The notes below the pieces were generated by a model that saw only the letters and a list, made by a program, of their open reading frames with translations, was not told the DNA's origin and searched no databases. DNA of 64,000 bases from positions 336,864 to 400,863 of the forward strand of contig CACRSC010000017.1 in the NCBI GenBank assembly GCA_902651635.1. The letters are read 5' to 3'. The first letter of the stretch is position 1. The number at the start of each line of letters is the position of its first letter. The position numbers and the translations under genes are program-made. The stretch is from Mastigamoeba balamuthi. Taxonomy: Eukaryota; Evosea; Mastigamoebida; Mastigamoebidae. Below, piece by piece: positions 40,901 to 52,168 of this stretch.

Positions 40901-43538
40901 ACCGGAGGCACCGGTGTGGCGAGGCCCGACGAGGGCGAGGACGAGCCAGTAGCGCCAGCCCCTCCGTCAGCGCCTGGCGCCCAGCGGCGTGCAGGATGCG
41001 CCCCGGAGCTCGCCTCGACCAGGTCGGAGCTCGTGAACATGCAGGTCAAGTTCATCGAGCTCCTCACGTCTCTCGTGCGGTCTTCTTTTGGCGACACGCG
41101 CGTCAAGGCGCTCGAGGCGCTGTACAAGATCACCCACGCTGCCGGACAAGTGTTCGTGTGCGCTTGGCCTCATGTGATCAAGCTGCTCTCCGACGTGGGG
41201 CACCAGGCCGTGTACAACTCGCAAGGGACGGGCACCGCTCCGCAGGCGATCGAGCGCACGGCGTCGCCTCCGGTCTCCGCAAGCGTGTCTGCCGACAAGC
41301 AAATGACAGTCATCGCATTCCAGACTGTGCATCTCATCTGCACGGACTTCCTTCCTCTCCTGCCGCGTGGAAAGTACGATCTAGAGGACCCCGACTCTGC
41401 CGATGCCAGCGATGTCACAGAGGACTGCCTGTCGACGTACATCACGCTCGTCGGGAAGTTCGGGAGGCAGACCGAGCACGTGAACATCAGCCTAACTTCT
41501 GGAGAGATCCTGTGGAACGTGGCGTACCACATCGGGAAGAGGGTCGAGCAGGAGGGCACGCAGACGAACGGGCTCACCAACCTGTGGGTCCAGGCATTCA
41601 CCGAGCTCCGTGACCTCGCTGCCGACGTGAGCAAACCTCACAGTGCTTGCTTCCCGATCTTACTGTGCCACTCCCCCCCCGCAGGAGAGATTCGATGTCC
41701 GCAACGGGTCTCTCGTGACGCTGTTCAAGACGCTCACGACGCATGGGAAGCTGTTCGACCAGCCGACCTGGGACATTTCCCTGTGGACTGTACGACCAGA
41801 CGACAACAACTCCTCGGTTGCGAGAGCTCACCGTTTTGCGTCCTAGATTCTGTTCCCTCTGCTGGACACGATCAAGGCGTGTGCGTCCTCTGCGTCGGAG
41901 AAGCCCCAGACGCAGGGTAAGGAGGCGGCGTCGCAGCCGCAGATCATGCACCACCACTCGCGCGACAACGTCCGAAAGCAGTGGAACCAGAGCGTCGTGA
42001 TGGCCATGGAGGGCGCCGCACGGCTCTTCAAGCTCAACATCGACGGCATCTCGCGCCTGCCGCGCTTCGCCGAGGCCTGGGGCCGCCTGGCAAACTACAT
42101 CCGCGTGTGCCAGACGCTCGGCTCGAGCGAGATCAACGAGTGCAGCGTGCGCTCGCTGCACATGCTGCTCGGCAAGGCCGCCGAGGAGAAGCTCTCGCGG
42201 GACCTGTGGGATCAGGCGCTGCTGGCCTTCGTCGAGGTCGTCGGGTGCGTCGCGCGTGAGCCCGGCCGGACGTCGTCGGTGCTTACGGTCGCGGTCAACG
42301 CTGTGCAGGACCTCATCAAGCCGCCCCTCAAGTACGTGCAGCCTGGCGATGTCCTGCACCTCGTCAACTCCATCCAGCCGCTGGCACTGCTGCAGTTCGA
42401 GGACTACGTCGACGAGAACGGCCTCACGACGCTGCAGAGCCTCGTGCTGCGCGCAATCGAGAGCTCCACGACCCGCTCGGACCCCGACACCCCCGTCGAC
42501 GACCGCGTCATCGAGCGCGCTCTCCTCATCTACGCCGACTACATCGCGGACGGCGCCGTGCGCGCTCGCGACCAGAAGCCCTCGCCCACTGACAGCGAGC
42601 GCCGCATCGCCGCGCACGTGTCCGTCGCCATAGCATCCGCCAACGCCGCCGTGCGCCTGTTCTCGAGCAAGGTCACCGACGACAACTCGCCGCGCGTCCG
42701 CGAGGTCGCCGCGCCGGCGCTGCTGCGCGCCCTCACCGAGTGCGCGTCGAGCAGGCGCGTGAACCCCGCGTCCCCGCTGTGGGACGCCTCGTACGCGGCG
42801 CTCGCCTCGATCGCCAAGCCCGCGCTCGCGGACCCCCGCCGCGGGCTGGCAGCGCCAGCGAGCGCGCAGCTGTGGCTGACGGCGACCGAGTGCGCGTCGC
42901 AGATCCTCTGCCCCGAGGTCCTGACGCAGCAGAACGTCGCCGGCCAGACGATGATCGCCACTCGCGACGACGAGGAGCTTGAGGTCCGCCTTCAGGACGC
43001 CCTCGCGGGCGCGCTTCTCGACGCAGCGGCGCAGGCGCAGGGAGACCCGACGGCGGAGAAGGCCGGCGAGGTGGCCGCAGCGAAGCTGGTCAGCGTCATC
43101 GCGCGGGCCGCGGCCGTGGCGTCGCACGACAAGCACGACCTGTGCGAGGCGCTCTACCGGTCGATGTTCGGGCTGTGCAACGTCGAGCACGCGCCCGAGG
43201 CCACAGTCCACGCGACGTCGGGCATCGTCGTCGAGCACGCCGCGAGCGTGATGCGCAGGTTCATGCTGGCTCCCGAGCAGCACCAGGGCGTGCAGGGACA
43301 CGCGCGTCTCGTGGTCGAGGTGCTGTGTGTGCTGCGGGAATGCCTTGCGCTGCGCACGCGGCTGCCCGAGACCGATCCGCTCTGCTCGCGCGGCTCTCGG
43401 GCGCACCTGCTCCGTCTGTGGCCGCTGCTGTGCAAGCTGATCGGCGCGGCAGAGGAGGAGGTGCGCTCGGCAGTGGGCAACATCCTGGCTGCCGTGGGCA
43501 CCGAGTTCCTTTCCCTCGATCCCTCGCAGTCCCAGTGA
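37920..43538 (+). CDS. MON2: MON2 homolog (Golgi/endosome DCB-HUS scaffold)
   Basis: Seven exons: 37920-38000, 38080-38155, 38301-39926, 40006-40658, 40721-41626, 41685-41789, 41847-43538; 1712 residues, near animal MON2. The DCB domain opens with LLTLLQGDLRSLSVEARKKF then PAIKEAADRALAKL. The HUS region has AAILQDLCALTGGE, APTFGLELVELI and ILSERVCPLLIKNF. Later NFCLEKLIETAMLNVDRI, then FKTLTTHGKLFDQPTWDISL, LFPLLDTIKA and HHHSRDNVRKQWNQS match MON2-specific blocks. MON2 works with DOPEY and the flippase Neo1/ATP9A in endosome-to-Golgi sorting and resembles large Arf-GEFs without the Sec7 domain; no Sec7 motif is seen here. A Gln/Pro/Ala-rich insert (38790-39330) separates DCB and HUS. Intron 2 must be GC-AG (GAAG then GCGC), as no GT exists there. 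Confidence 0.93.
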
Positions 43539-44171
43539 GAGAAAACAGGGCGGCTTTGTCACCCCCACAAGCCCCTCCCCTGAACAGCACCACCAAGTTT
43601 TATCGATTTGCCAACGGACTGGTTGCGGCAATGGGCTTGCGGCTGCACGGGCGGCTTGCGCGATCGCGGCTAGATGGGGGATCGGGTCGACTTTCTCTGC
43701 GATTGAGAATCTTTCCCAAGGTGACGTAGCATCACCGTTTAGTAGTAAAAGGCTCCCCCGCGAAAACACACACACCCCCCGTTGATCCGATCGCAGCGCC
43801 ATCGCCCGATCCTGCGCCCGGCGGATGAGCAAGTACGCGGCGGCCCTTTCGGAGCTCTTCAGCTCCTGGTTCTTCGGCTCGGTGCGCCCTCCCCCCGCCC
43901 GCCCCCGCCGCATTTCTCCCCGCGAGATTTTCGTCCATCCTTTTGCCTTGTTCCGCGGGGCAGGTGTCATTTGTTCTTTTTCTCCGAAGGGGCAGCGGCG
44001 CTGATTGTCGCTGTCTCATCGCGCCGCCCCCGCGGAGATTTGCCCCCGCGACCAAGAAAGCCCTGCGTCGCGTCACGGCGCTCAGTCTGAGAAATTGGAG
44101 TTGTGGGATAGACCGACCGATCCACTGATCACACCCCCCGCTCGCGCCCTCCCTTCCTCCCCCGCTTGGCA
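43539..44171. other. Intergenic, possible alternative first exon
   Basis: 633 bases. An ATG at 43826 opens a short frame (MSKYAAALSELFSSWFFGS) ending at a GT donor (43883). It could splice to the acceptor at about 44209 and give the next gene a different N-terminus (GSKKREHRPIKAVIV). Nothing else seen. Confidence 0.35.
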
Positions 44172-45275
44172 ATGTGGTTCTCTGCCTCGTCGTCGCCCTC
44201 GCTCGCACAGAAGAAGCGCGAGCACAGGCCCATCAAGGCCGTCATCGTCCACTCGCACTCGGGCGGCAAGCGTGTGTGGGACTAGTGCGCTCCGGCTGCC
44301 CCTCTGCGTCGCATCGCCCAGACCTCTCACTCTGCTCTGCCAGCCTCGGGCGGCACTGGAACGAGTTCGGGGCCGCCAGACTCCTCATAGCGCACCAGAG
44401 GTGCCTCTGCCGCGCAGCCCGCCGGCGGCGGCGGAGCTTCTTTGCCTGATTCTCCGATCTGAAATGCCCGGCGGTCCAATTTGTTGGCGGTGTAGGGAGT
44501 TCACCCTCGAGTCGCTCATCAAGGCCGCGCCCGACGTCATCGTGTGCTCGGACCCCGCGGGCGCGCCGTACCAGTACACGGCGCAGGAGATCTCGGACAT
44601 TCAGTCGTACCTCACGATGGGCGTCTGCCGCCACCTCATAGGTAAGGAGATTTACTCTTCCGTGCAGATCTTCCCGCCCCCATGCGTGGCGCCGCCCCGC
44701 TGACCCTGCGCGCCCCCTGCCAGGGACCTACGCGACGTTCTACCACCAGGAGGGGTCTCCCTCGATGCCGCACATGTACGGCCAGCCTGCCTCCGCTGGT
44801 TTGCGCAGCTGACACGGCACCAGATACGACAACAGGATGCTCGCCAGCCTGTTCGGTCTGGACCCCTCTGTCCCCTACACGTGCGAGCCGTTTCACACAG
44901 GGCGGGATCCCATCTCACATGTGTGCCCGCACACAAGGACCAAGAAGCTGTCGGGACAGCCGAAGTACGACATCGCCGTACGAAGCCGCCAGCCCCCTCC
45001 TGAGCGCAGTCTCACGCGGAGCGCAGCCCGAGTGCAAGGACTCGGTGCTGTGGAAGGACGTCGGGACGTCCTACTGCACGTGGGGGTACAGCAGCACTCA
45101 GATCCCCGTGTCGAGCGGCGGCCTCTGGGTGCGCCCGGGCGAGTCGCAGCCCGTCCCGCTGCTCCCCGGCGCCGACGTCCGCGTGCTGGCCAAGACGCCC
45201 GACAACCTCTGCATCGTCCTCAACCACGTCGCCGAGTGCTACTCCTCGCTCTACATCTCGCACATGCCCGAGTAG
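44172..45275 (+). CDS. ThuA-like / class I amidotransferase-fold protein
   Basis: Model of five exons: 44172-44273, 44500-44641, 44724-44775, 44824-44977, 45027-45275; 232 residues. Protein features: a first strand HRPIKAVIVHSHSGGKR, then SLIKAAPDVIVCSDPAG, YTAQEISDIQSYLTMG and RHLIGTYATFYHQEG. These resemble ThuA/type 1 glutamine-amidotransferase-like proteins (strand, 'DVIV-SDPAG', helix, 'G-HATFYH'). The C-terminal half has VLWKDVGTSYCTWGYSS, RVLAKTPDNLCIVLNH and the stop after SHMPE. Where a GATase would have its nucleophile elbow, no Cys is seen, so enzyme activity is doubtful. Exon 1 and its junction are the weakest parts: a segment with RHWNEFGAARLL (44352-44387) may be another exon. 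Confidence 0.5.
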
Positions 45276-45359
45276 TGCGTTGCCCTGCCGCCACCACCTC
45301 CCCACCGCGGAGCTGGGCTGACAACGAGCCCTCTCCCCTCCCCGTGTACGCTCTATCTG

Positions 45360-45671
45360 CTGCCCGACAGCGAGAGCCTGAGGAAGACCAAGGCGGACGT
45401 GCAGTTCCTCTACAACTCGTTCGTGTTCCTGGCGAACCAAGGCAACAGCCTGTCGCTGTTGTCGCGGTGCATCGACGTGGCGTCGAGGAGTCTGTCGTCG
45501 CGGACGCTGAGCGAGCGCGTGCCGCTGTGCTCGCTGCCGACGGAGCTGCAGGAGCGCCTGCTGGCCGCGGCGCGGCTCTCGGGAAGGTACGACGAGCGCA
45601 GGCTGCGCGAGCTGTTCGGCTCGTGCTCCTGCAACGTCGACGCGTCCTTCTCCAGAATGGTCGAGGAGTAG
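45360..45671 (+). CDS. Unassigned coding exon, 3' end of a gene
   Basis: Open frame reading YLLPDSESLRKTKADVQFLY, then NSFVFLANQGNSLSLLSRC, LSERVPLCSLPTELQERLLA and ending SFSRMVEE with a stop at 45671. Composition and codon use are clearly protein-like. It either belongs to the ThuA-like gene by an intron starting at the GTGCG that overlaps that gene's apparent stop (45273), or is a separate small gene lacking a clear start. LP-ELQERLL resembles an F-box-like helix, but too little is there to name it. Confidence 0.5.
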   Translation: MPDSESLRKTKADVQFLYNSFVFLANQGNSLSLLSRCIDVASRSLSSRTLSERVPLCSLPTELQERLLAAARLSGRYDERRLRELFGSCSCNVDASFSRMVEE

Positions 45672-45829
45672 TTCTTTGTCTACGTATCCCTAGCCCCCGT
45701 CTGACTCGATAAACGATTCGTTTGCGTCCAGCGCGATGCCAGCAAACTCTCGCACCATCAGTTCCATTAGTTTGCCATTCGATGTGCGTTGCGTTGCACA
45801 TTTTCTAAGCGGTATACGAGGGATGTAAA

Positions 45830-46439
45830 TCATAGAGGCGACTGCGAGGATGAGAAGGTCGCGCTGTCGGACCACCTTCTGCCCTCGCCCCTGCGCATGC
45901 TCTCTGTCGTGCGGAGCGACAGCGCGAGCTCGATCTGCGGCCTCGGGGGAGTGACCGGCGGCTGTAGCTGCAGCTGCAGGGTCCTGCTCGACATGCCTCG
46001 CTGGCTCGAGGTCAGAGGCGCGAGCTGCTTGAGGGACGATGACCGGCCGATCGCTGTCTTGCATCCGCTCTCCAGCGTCGGTGGCCTGGACGGGTCGTGC
46101 GTTAGCCAATTTGGCAGGTCATTGCCGGGGAATTCTGTCACTAAGAACATGCAACGTGCAGATGCAATGTTGAAATGCGCACCAGCTACTTTGCGTGATG
46201 GGCGCGCTCTTGCAGGGGGCGGCGTCCGAGAGCGAGAACGAGCGCGTGACGACTGTGGGCACGGTGGCGGGGATAGACTTGAGCGCGAAGAGCAGGTTCC
46301 GCGCGGCGAACTCGGCGTCCGCGATGGCCGTGCGGCTGGCACAGGACATGCTGGGCAGGAGGGCCGCCTGCTCCGATATGTCCGCGAGCAGGGAGCTGAG
46401 CCCCGCGGTGGCATCATCCGTCCGCGACGAATCGCCCAT
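45830..46439 (-). CDS. Hypothetical protein, 184 aa
   Basis: Minus strand, two exons, 46439-46190 and 46134-45830, joined by a 55-bp phase-1 intron. The N-terminal half (MGDSSRTDDATAGLSSLLAD, ISEQAALLPSMSCASRTAI, EFAARNLLFALKSIPATV) is predicted helical, of the size and style of small BLOC-1/BORC or MIT-like bundles, but I cannot place it. The C-terminal half is Ser/Pro/Gln-rich and likely disordered. Transcribed divergently from the WD40-SAM gene, 277 bp away. Confidence 0.6.
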
Positions 46440-46716
46440 ATTTTCTTTTTTCTAAGAATAGGGGTGCAATATGGGAGTAATATCGGGATATTCATAGGCG
46501 AGGGTGCCATTCCCACACGGGGCCTCGTGCAATCGCCCGGGATTCTTCGCGTATATCTGGGGTGGCGTCCATACACCTCATCATGGATGACTTGGGGGTG
46601 GCAGATATGTTTTCAGAGCCACAAAGAAAAGCACCCACCTCCTCGCAAGAAAAGCTGCAACAAACTCAACCCAGGCTCAGGCACGCACTCCCGGCCACGC
46701 GCACGCCAGTGAATCT
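46440..46716. promoter_or_regulatory. Divergent promoter region with paired AATATC / GATATTC
   Basis: 277 bases between two divergent start codons (46439 minus, 46717 plus). AATATC at 46479-46484 and GATATTC at 46487-46493 form a near-palindrome 40-54 bases from the minus-strand ATG. It is the only GC-poor part of the interval. Confidence 0.45.
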
Positions 46717-49412
46717 ATGGACGACTACTCGCAGCCTCGCAGAGGCCAGCCCATATGGTCCGACGTCCGGTCAATTCACGGGCAGCCCCACGGGCCGGTG
46801 AGCTCCCTCCAACAGTATTCGTTCTACCTTTCCTGACAGTTTCCCATCATCCCCCTACCACCCCCGTCGAGCCCAATGCCAAGCGCACTCGCCGCTCCCA
46901 CACTCACCCACTCACCCCCCTCCGCCAACCCTCCTCCTCCTCCCTCAGGTCATGTGCGTGGCGATGAGCAGGGATGGGCGCGTTGGTGCCTCTGGGGGCG
47001 AGCATGGGTGCCTCGAGCTCTGGTCCCCTCGCGACGGCCGTGTTGTGTCCGTGCTGCTCGGACACATCGCCCAAGTGTGCCATACCCTCGCAGCACGCGC
47101 ACCCACACCATCTCCACTGACAGCGCGCCGCTCCTCGCCCGCAGGTGCGCTGCTGCGCGTTCTCTGCCGACGGCTCGATGCTCGTCTCCGGGGGGGACGA
47201 TCGCTCTGTGAGGGTCTGGCGAGTTCGCGACGGCACCCAGGTCGTCTGCCTCCACGGCCACGGCGCCCCCGTGCGTTGCCCAGCGTCCCCCCACGTCGCG
47301 CCGGCCTGCCATGGAGGCCAACGGGCGGGCCACAGGCGCAGGACTGGCCCGCTCTCTGGCACATTTTTTCTTACCCTGTTTTGGGGGGTGTTGGGGCGGC
47401 CACTCGGTTAGGTGTTGTGCTGCGCGTTCGCGCCTGACGGCAGGTCGGTGCTGTCGGGGTCGCTCGACAGCACGGGCCGCCTGTGGAACCTCGACGCTCA
47501 CGGGGGCCTCTGCAACGTTCTGCACGGCCACAACTGCGAATCTGTAATTCCAGAATAATGACGTCACACTGAGATAAATATCTAGGTCGAATGTGTGGCG
47601 TTCTCCGAGGACGGCGGGCTTGTTCTCACCGGCGGCAAGGACCACGCTGTCAACGTCTGGAGGCGGGACGGCAGGCCGGTGATCTGCCTTAGTGGTTGCT
47701 CTTCTCCGGTACGCCTGCCCCTCCGGCCACAGTTCCTCCGGAGAGGGCGCTGAGGACTTCACAAGGTGAGGAGCTGCGCCTTCTCGCCCGACGCCAAGCG
47801 GGTTGTCGCCGGGTGCTACGACGGGTCGATCAGGTCGTGGCTGGTGCAGACGGGGATGCTGCTGACCCAATTTGAGACTCACCACGTCTCTCCGGTGAGC
47901 GCACGGCCATCACCCCGCCAACCGGTTCTCACAGTGTTCTCAACTCTTCCCCAGATCCTCGACCTCGCGTTCTCGCCGGACGGGAGCTTGGTCCTCTCCG
48001 GGTCCCACGACAGATCGCTGAGGATATGGACCGCCAGCGACGGGAAGCAGCTCGTCGCGTTCTGCGGCCACTACGAACATGTTCGTTGAGCACCCCCATG
48101 CCATGCCGCCCCCTTGTTTCCCCCCCAGAGCTGAGCGAGTACTCACGGCCACCACAACGAACAGCTTCTCTGCTGCGCCATTCTGCCGCAGCTCTCCCTG
48201 ATGCTCTCGGGCGCGGAGGACGGCTGCGTCCGCCTGTGGAACATCAAGGAGCTCGGGGGCGTCGGCGTCCACGACGGGGCGCTCTCTTCGCTGTGGTACC
48301 GCGCGCTGTGCGCCGAGCGCTCTGACGGCCCTCAGCGAGCCGCCGAGTCGTGGAAGACCGCGACAAAGGTCGTCAGCACGCTGGGGGAGCGCAGGGCACG
48401 CGAGTCGAGCATCGCGGGCCAGCACATCGACGAGAAGCGCTCGGCCATCGTTACATCGCTGTCCAAGCAGAAGCGGAAGATACAGGAGCTGGAGCGCATC
48501 CTGCAGGAGGAGCGCAGGGTGATGGTGAGGCTGGAGGAGTCGTTCAGGCAGCACCGCGACGAGGAGTCCCGTCTGCGGTGGGTCACGCAGGCGGCGCACG
48601 AGTCGGCGCAGATGGAGCCCGCGTTCAAGCAGCGCCTCGGCAGGGCCGAGGAGAAGCAGAGGGACCTCCAGGAGATCCTCGCCTTCCGCAGCGTCGAGGT
48701 CCTCACCAGCGAGGACGTGGAGACGGTGCTCAGGGAGCTGGGGCTCGCCAGCTACATCGACCACTTCCGCCGGATGCACATCGACGGCCGCGTGCTGCAG
48801 CACGGCGTCCAGGGGCTCATCCGGTCGGGACTCAGCACGCTGGCCGACAGGTCCAAGCTCCAGTACTGCCTGTCCCTCATCCCCGCCCTCGGGCAGCTGC
48901 GCGTGTCCGCCGAGGAGCTGCAGACACTGTCGCGGCAGGTCGAAAGGCGCCACGCGGACGCCGTGCTCTGCTCGTCGTGGACTGCGGACCAGACGGTGCT
49001 GAAGCTGGGTGGCTACGGCGTCCCCAGGGACATCACGGAGAAGTTCGCGGCCAGCAGGATCACGGGAGAACAGCTGCTCCACGTGACCGAGTACGACCTG
49101 CTGGACATGGGGCTGGACGCGCAGGAGGACAGGGACCGCGTGCTGGGAGTAACTAGCAGTCTCCTCAAGGCCCATCTGGCCGCCCTGTTCGCAGCCCAGC
49201 CGGCCAGGACAAAGACCACGAGCAAACCGACAGCACCGCACTCTGCCCCCGTTCCAGTTCCGGCCAGCGTCGTGCTGCCGTCTGTCGGCTCTCGAAACGC
49301 GAGTGCGTCGGGGTCGGCGAAGGATCTGTCGTGCCGGGTGCCAGCGAGTAGAGACAGGCGGGGGTCCACCGGTTCCCTCATGCACTCTGTCCCCCGTCAC
49401 CCTCAGGCATAG
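46717..49412 (+). CDS. Seven-bladed WD40 protein with coiled coil and two SAM-type domains
   Basis: Eight exons: 46717-46797, 46949-47074, 47145-47270, 47412-47543, 47586-47708, 47766-47894, 47955-48080, 48165-49412; 696 residues. Exons 2-7 each encode exactly one WD40 blade (41-44 codons) and exon 8 starts with the seventh; every intron is phase 0 and every blade exon starts with V, I or L (for example VRCCAFSADGSMLVSGGDD, ILDLAFSPDGSLVLSGSHD). A coiled coil follows (about 382-450, KQKRKIQELERILQEERR), then a SAM domain (462-530, LRELGLASYIDHFRRMHIDG) and a second SAM-like domain (555-625, ITGEQLLHVTEYDLLDMGL). The WD-SAM order recalls WDSUB1, but no U-box is present. Likely a scaffold. Confidence 0.9.
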
Positions 49413-49522
49413 CATCGCCCTTGCCCTCTCACACCCCGGATTGCGTAATTTAGTCAGAATGATTGATGGATTCCGAGTGCGACTGTTCGTCTGAGATGGC
49501 CGACTAGATTTCCGGTGAATGA

Positions 49523-49529
49523 GATATTC
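49523..49529 (+). promoter_or_regulatory. GATATTC element upstream of SLU7
   Basis: GATATTC 48-54 bases before the ATG at 49577, in the 164-bp gap after the WD40-SAM stop. Confidence 0.4.
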
Positions 49530-49576
49530 TGTCCGGGGATACACAAATCTGGCAGAAAGGGTACAAAGGTTCCGCG

Positions 49577-51582
49577 ATGGCGAGCGCGTCCGGAGAGCGT
49601 CTGACGCGCGAGGAGTTCTTCAAGAAGAAGCAGCTTGACGAGGCCCGTAAGGCCGGCACAGCGCCCGCAGAGCTCGACGAGGATGGCAAAGAAATGTGCG
49701 AGAACTGACGCGACCGCCGCCGCGCGCTTTTGATTTCTGTCCCGAATTCAATCTCTGCCTTCCCCAATTTGCATTGGAATTCGCCGACTGACGCGGCGTG
49801 CCATCGCGCAGCAATCCGCACATCCCGCAGTACATCGCGCAGGCCCCGTGGTATTTCGGGTCCACGAAGCCTGGCCTGAAGCACCAGAAGAGCTCCATCC
49901 AGCACGAGCCCACCGCGCGGCTGGGCGAGTGGTATGCCCGCGGCCAGCAGCTCGTACGGCCCACCGGCGCCGCGCACACGGCAAAGAATCACGATATTTT
50001 CCCTCTGCTGACGCTCGCGCGGATGGATGGATATTACAGGGAGACGCCCCGACCAAGTTCAGGAAGGGCGCGTGCGAGAACTGCGGGTCCATGACGCACA
50101 CGGCCAAGACGTGCTGCGAGAGGCCGCGCAAGGAGCGCGCCAAGTTCTCCGGGCGCGACCTGCGGCCCGACGAGGTCGTCAAGGAGGTCAAGCTCGACTG
50201 GGCCGGCAAGGTGCGCAGTTCCCTTCCCGTTCCCTCGCAACGGTGCATCTTCCGTGCATTTTCCCCTCGCGATTTCCCGCCCCCTCCCCGGTGCACCATC
50301 ACTGAAGATGCACTAGCGCGACCGCTGGAACGGCTACGACCCGAGCGAGCACGCGCGGCTGATGGCGCTGCACGAGAAGATCGACCACGAGCGGCGGGAG
50401 CTGCGGCGCCAGAAGGAGGAGGAGGGCGGGGCAGCAGCGGCGGACGAGGCAAAGGCGAGCGGCGGCGAGGGCGACGAGGACCTCGAGGGCGAGGGCTACA
50501 ACAACGCCCCGATCCAGAAGCTGGACCCCAAGACGCGCACGACGGTGCGCAACCTGCGCATGCGCGAGGACACGGCCAAGTACCTGCGGAACCTGGACCC
50601 CAACAGCGCCTACTACGACCCCAAGACGCGCTCGATGCGCGAGAACCCGACGCCCGGCGTGCCGCTGCAGGACCTCGACTTTGCGGGCGACAACTTCGTG
50701 CGGGCGTCGGGCGACACGCAGAAGCTGGCCGAGGCGCAGCTCGAGGCGATCCGGGCCGAGCAGGAGGGCGCCGCGGGCGACGTGCCGCACCTGCTGGCGA
50801 ACCCCTCGGCGGCGGAGATGATGCACAAGGAGACCAAGGCGCGCAAGGAGAAGCTGCGCGGCAGCCAGCACGAGAAGCTGCTCGAGCGCTACGGCGGCTC
50901 CGAGGGCGTCGAGCAGCTGCCCAAGGAGCTCGTGTTCGCGCAGACAGAGGCCTACGTCGAGTACAGCAAGGCGGGCAAGCCCATCAAGGGCGACATCGTG
51001 CGGCAGCAGCAGCAGCACGCGGCCAGCAAGTGGGAGGAGGACGTGCTGACAGGCAACCACACGGCCGTCTGGGGCAGCTGGTGGCACGAGGGCCACTGGG
51101 GCTACGGCTGCTGCCACTCGCTCGTCAAGAACAGCTACTGCACCGGCGCGGCGGGCCGCGCTGTCGCCGCCGCCACGATGGCCGTCGACGGCGAGTCCGA
51201 CGCCGACGCGGGCTCGCCCGACGCGCCCCAGAAGACGCTCGTCGAGGAGCACGCGGAGAAGGGGGCCGAGGCCGCCGCCAAGAAGGCCGAGGAGCAGGAG
51301 GAGGAGCACAAGGAGAAGCTCAGGAAGGCCTTTGAGAGCGAGGCCAGGAGGCAGCGCGAGGGCGGCGACAGCGACGACGCCGGCGACGGCAAGGGGAGGA
51401 AGAGGAAGTACGGGTCGCAGAAGGCCGACTCGGAGGTCACCCCCGAGGAGATGGAGGCCTACCACGCGCTGCGCGTGCACCGCGACGACCCCATGCGCGA
51501 CTTTGTAGGCAAGGACGACGACGGCGACGACGGCAGCAGCGCCGGCAAGTCAGACCACGCCTCCAAGAGAGCCCGCCTATAA
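49577..51582 (+). CDS. SLU7: Pre-mRNA splicing factor SLU7
   Basis: Four exons: 49577-49695, 49812-49953, 50040-50210, 50317-51582; 565 residues, the family size. Conserved blocks in order: [37 protein letters not shown], the CCHC knuckle [78 protein letters not shown], and the C-terminal [20 protein letters not shown]7 acts in the second catalytic step of splicing, holding the 3' splice site choice at the spliceosome. The tail has Lys/Glu-rich stretches and a terminal KRARL. All landmarks are present. Confidence 0.96.
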
Positions 51583-52168
51583 AGATCAGTACGGTTTGCA
51601 TCCACGGCTGCTCCCGTTGTGGGCCGCGTTTGAAGGGGAGGGTGGGTGGCTTTGGGTGCCTCCTGTTATTGCAGCTGTGTCCTTGCGTGCTCTCGCTGCC
51701 TTGGGGCGATCGATTTGTGTGCATCTGCGACCGGTGCGAATGCCTCGGGTCGGTCGTTTTTTCCCGCTGCGAACATACCTAATCTGGGGATGATATAAGC
51801 TCGCCTTGATCTGGCAATCGGGTGGCGCTCTCCGAGGTGTACTTTTTTGATGGCCTGAAATGGGGGTGTCGTGGGTTTCGCTCTGTGTATGCCAGTTTTT
51901 GGCACTGGTGAAATGGCCCTCGGCGCTTCGCCCGCGCATACTCTCCAACTCTGGAGGAAATCCGCCGGAGTTGGCCGAGAGACTGCAGGCCGCGGGCCTC
52001 TCTTTCTGTCCGAGCCGGGCGAGGTGTTACTTCCTCTACGTTCAACTGGTGAGAATTTGTACAGACGCCGACCAGACGGAAAACCGGGGCTGATCTGTCG
52101 ACCGGGGTTCGTACCATTGCCCCCGGGGGCTATTCTTAATCAGTCGCCTTGTGCTCACCCAGCAACTA
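51583..52168. other. Intergenic, no gene seen
   Basis: 586 bases between SLU7 and the cyclase gene. Frames on both strands are short and unconvincing. A GATGATATAAG at about 51789 is TATA-like but 380 bp from the next start. Confidence 0.5.

Noticed and set aside
41598-43970. 790-codon minus-strand open frame over MON2
   Set aside because: Antisense shadow produced by high GC at third positions; the plus strand carries conserved MON2 blocks.
52078-52140. tRNA-like segment with GGTTCGTACC upstream of the cyclase
   Set aside because: No acceptor or anticodon stems can be formed around the T-arm-like hairpin.
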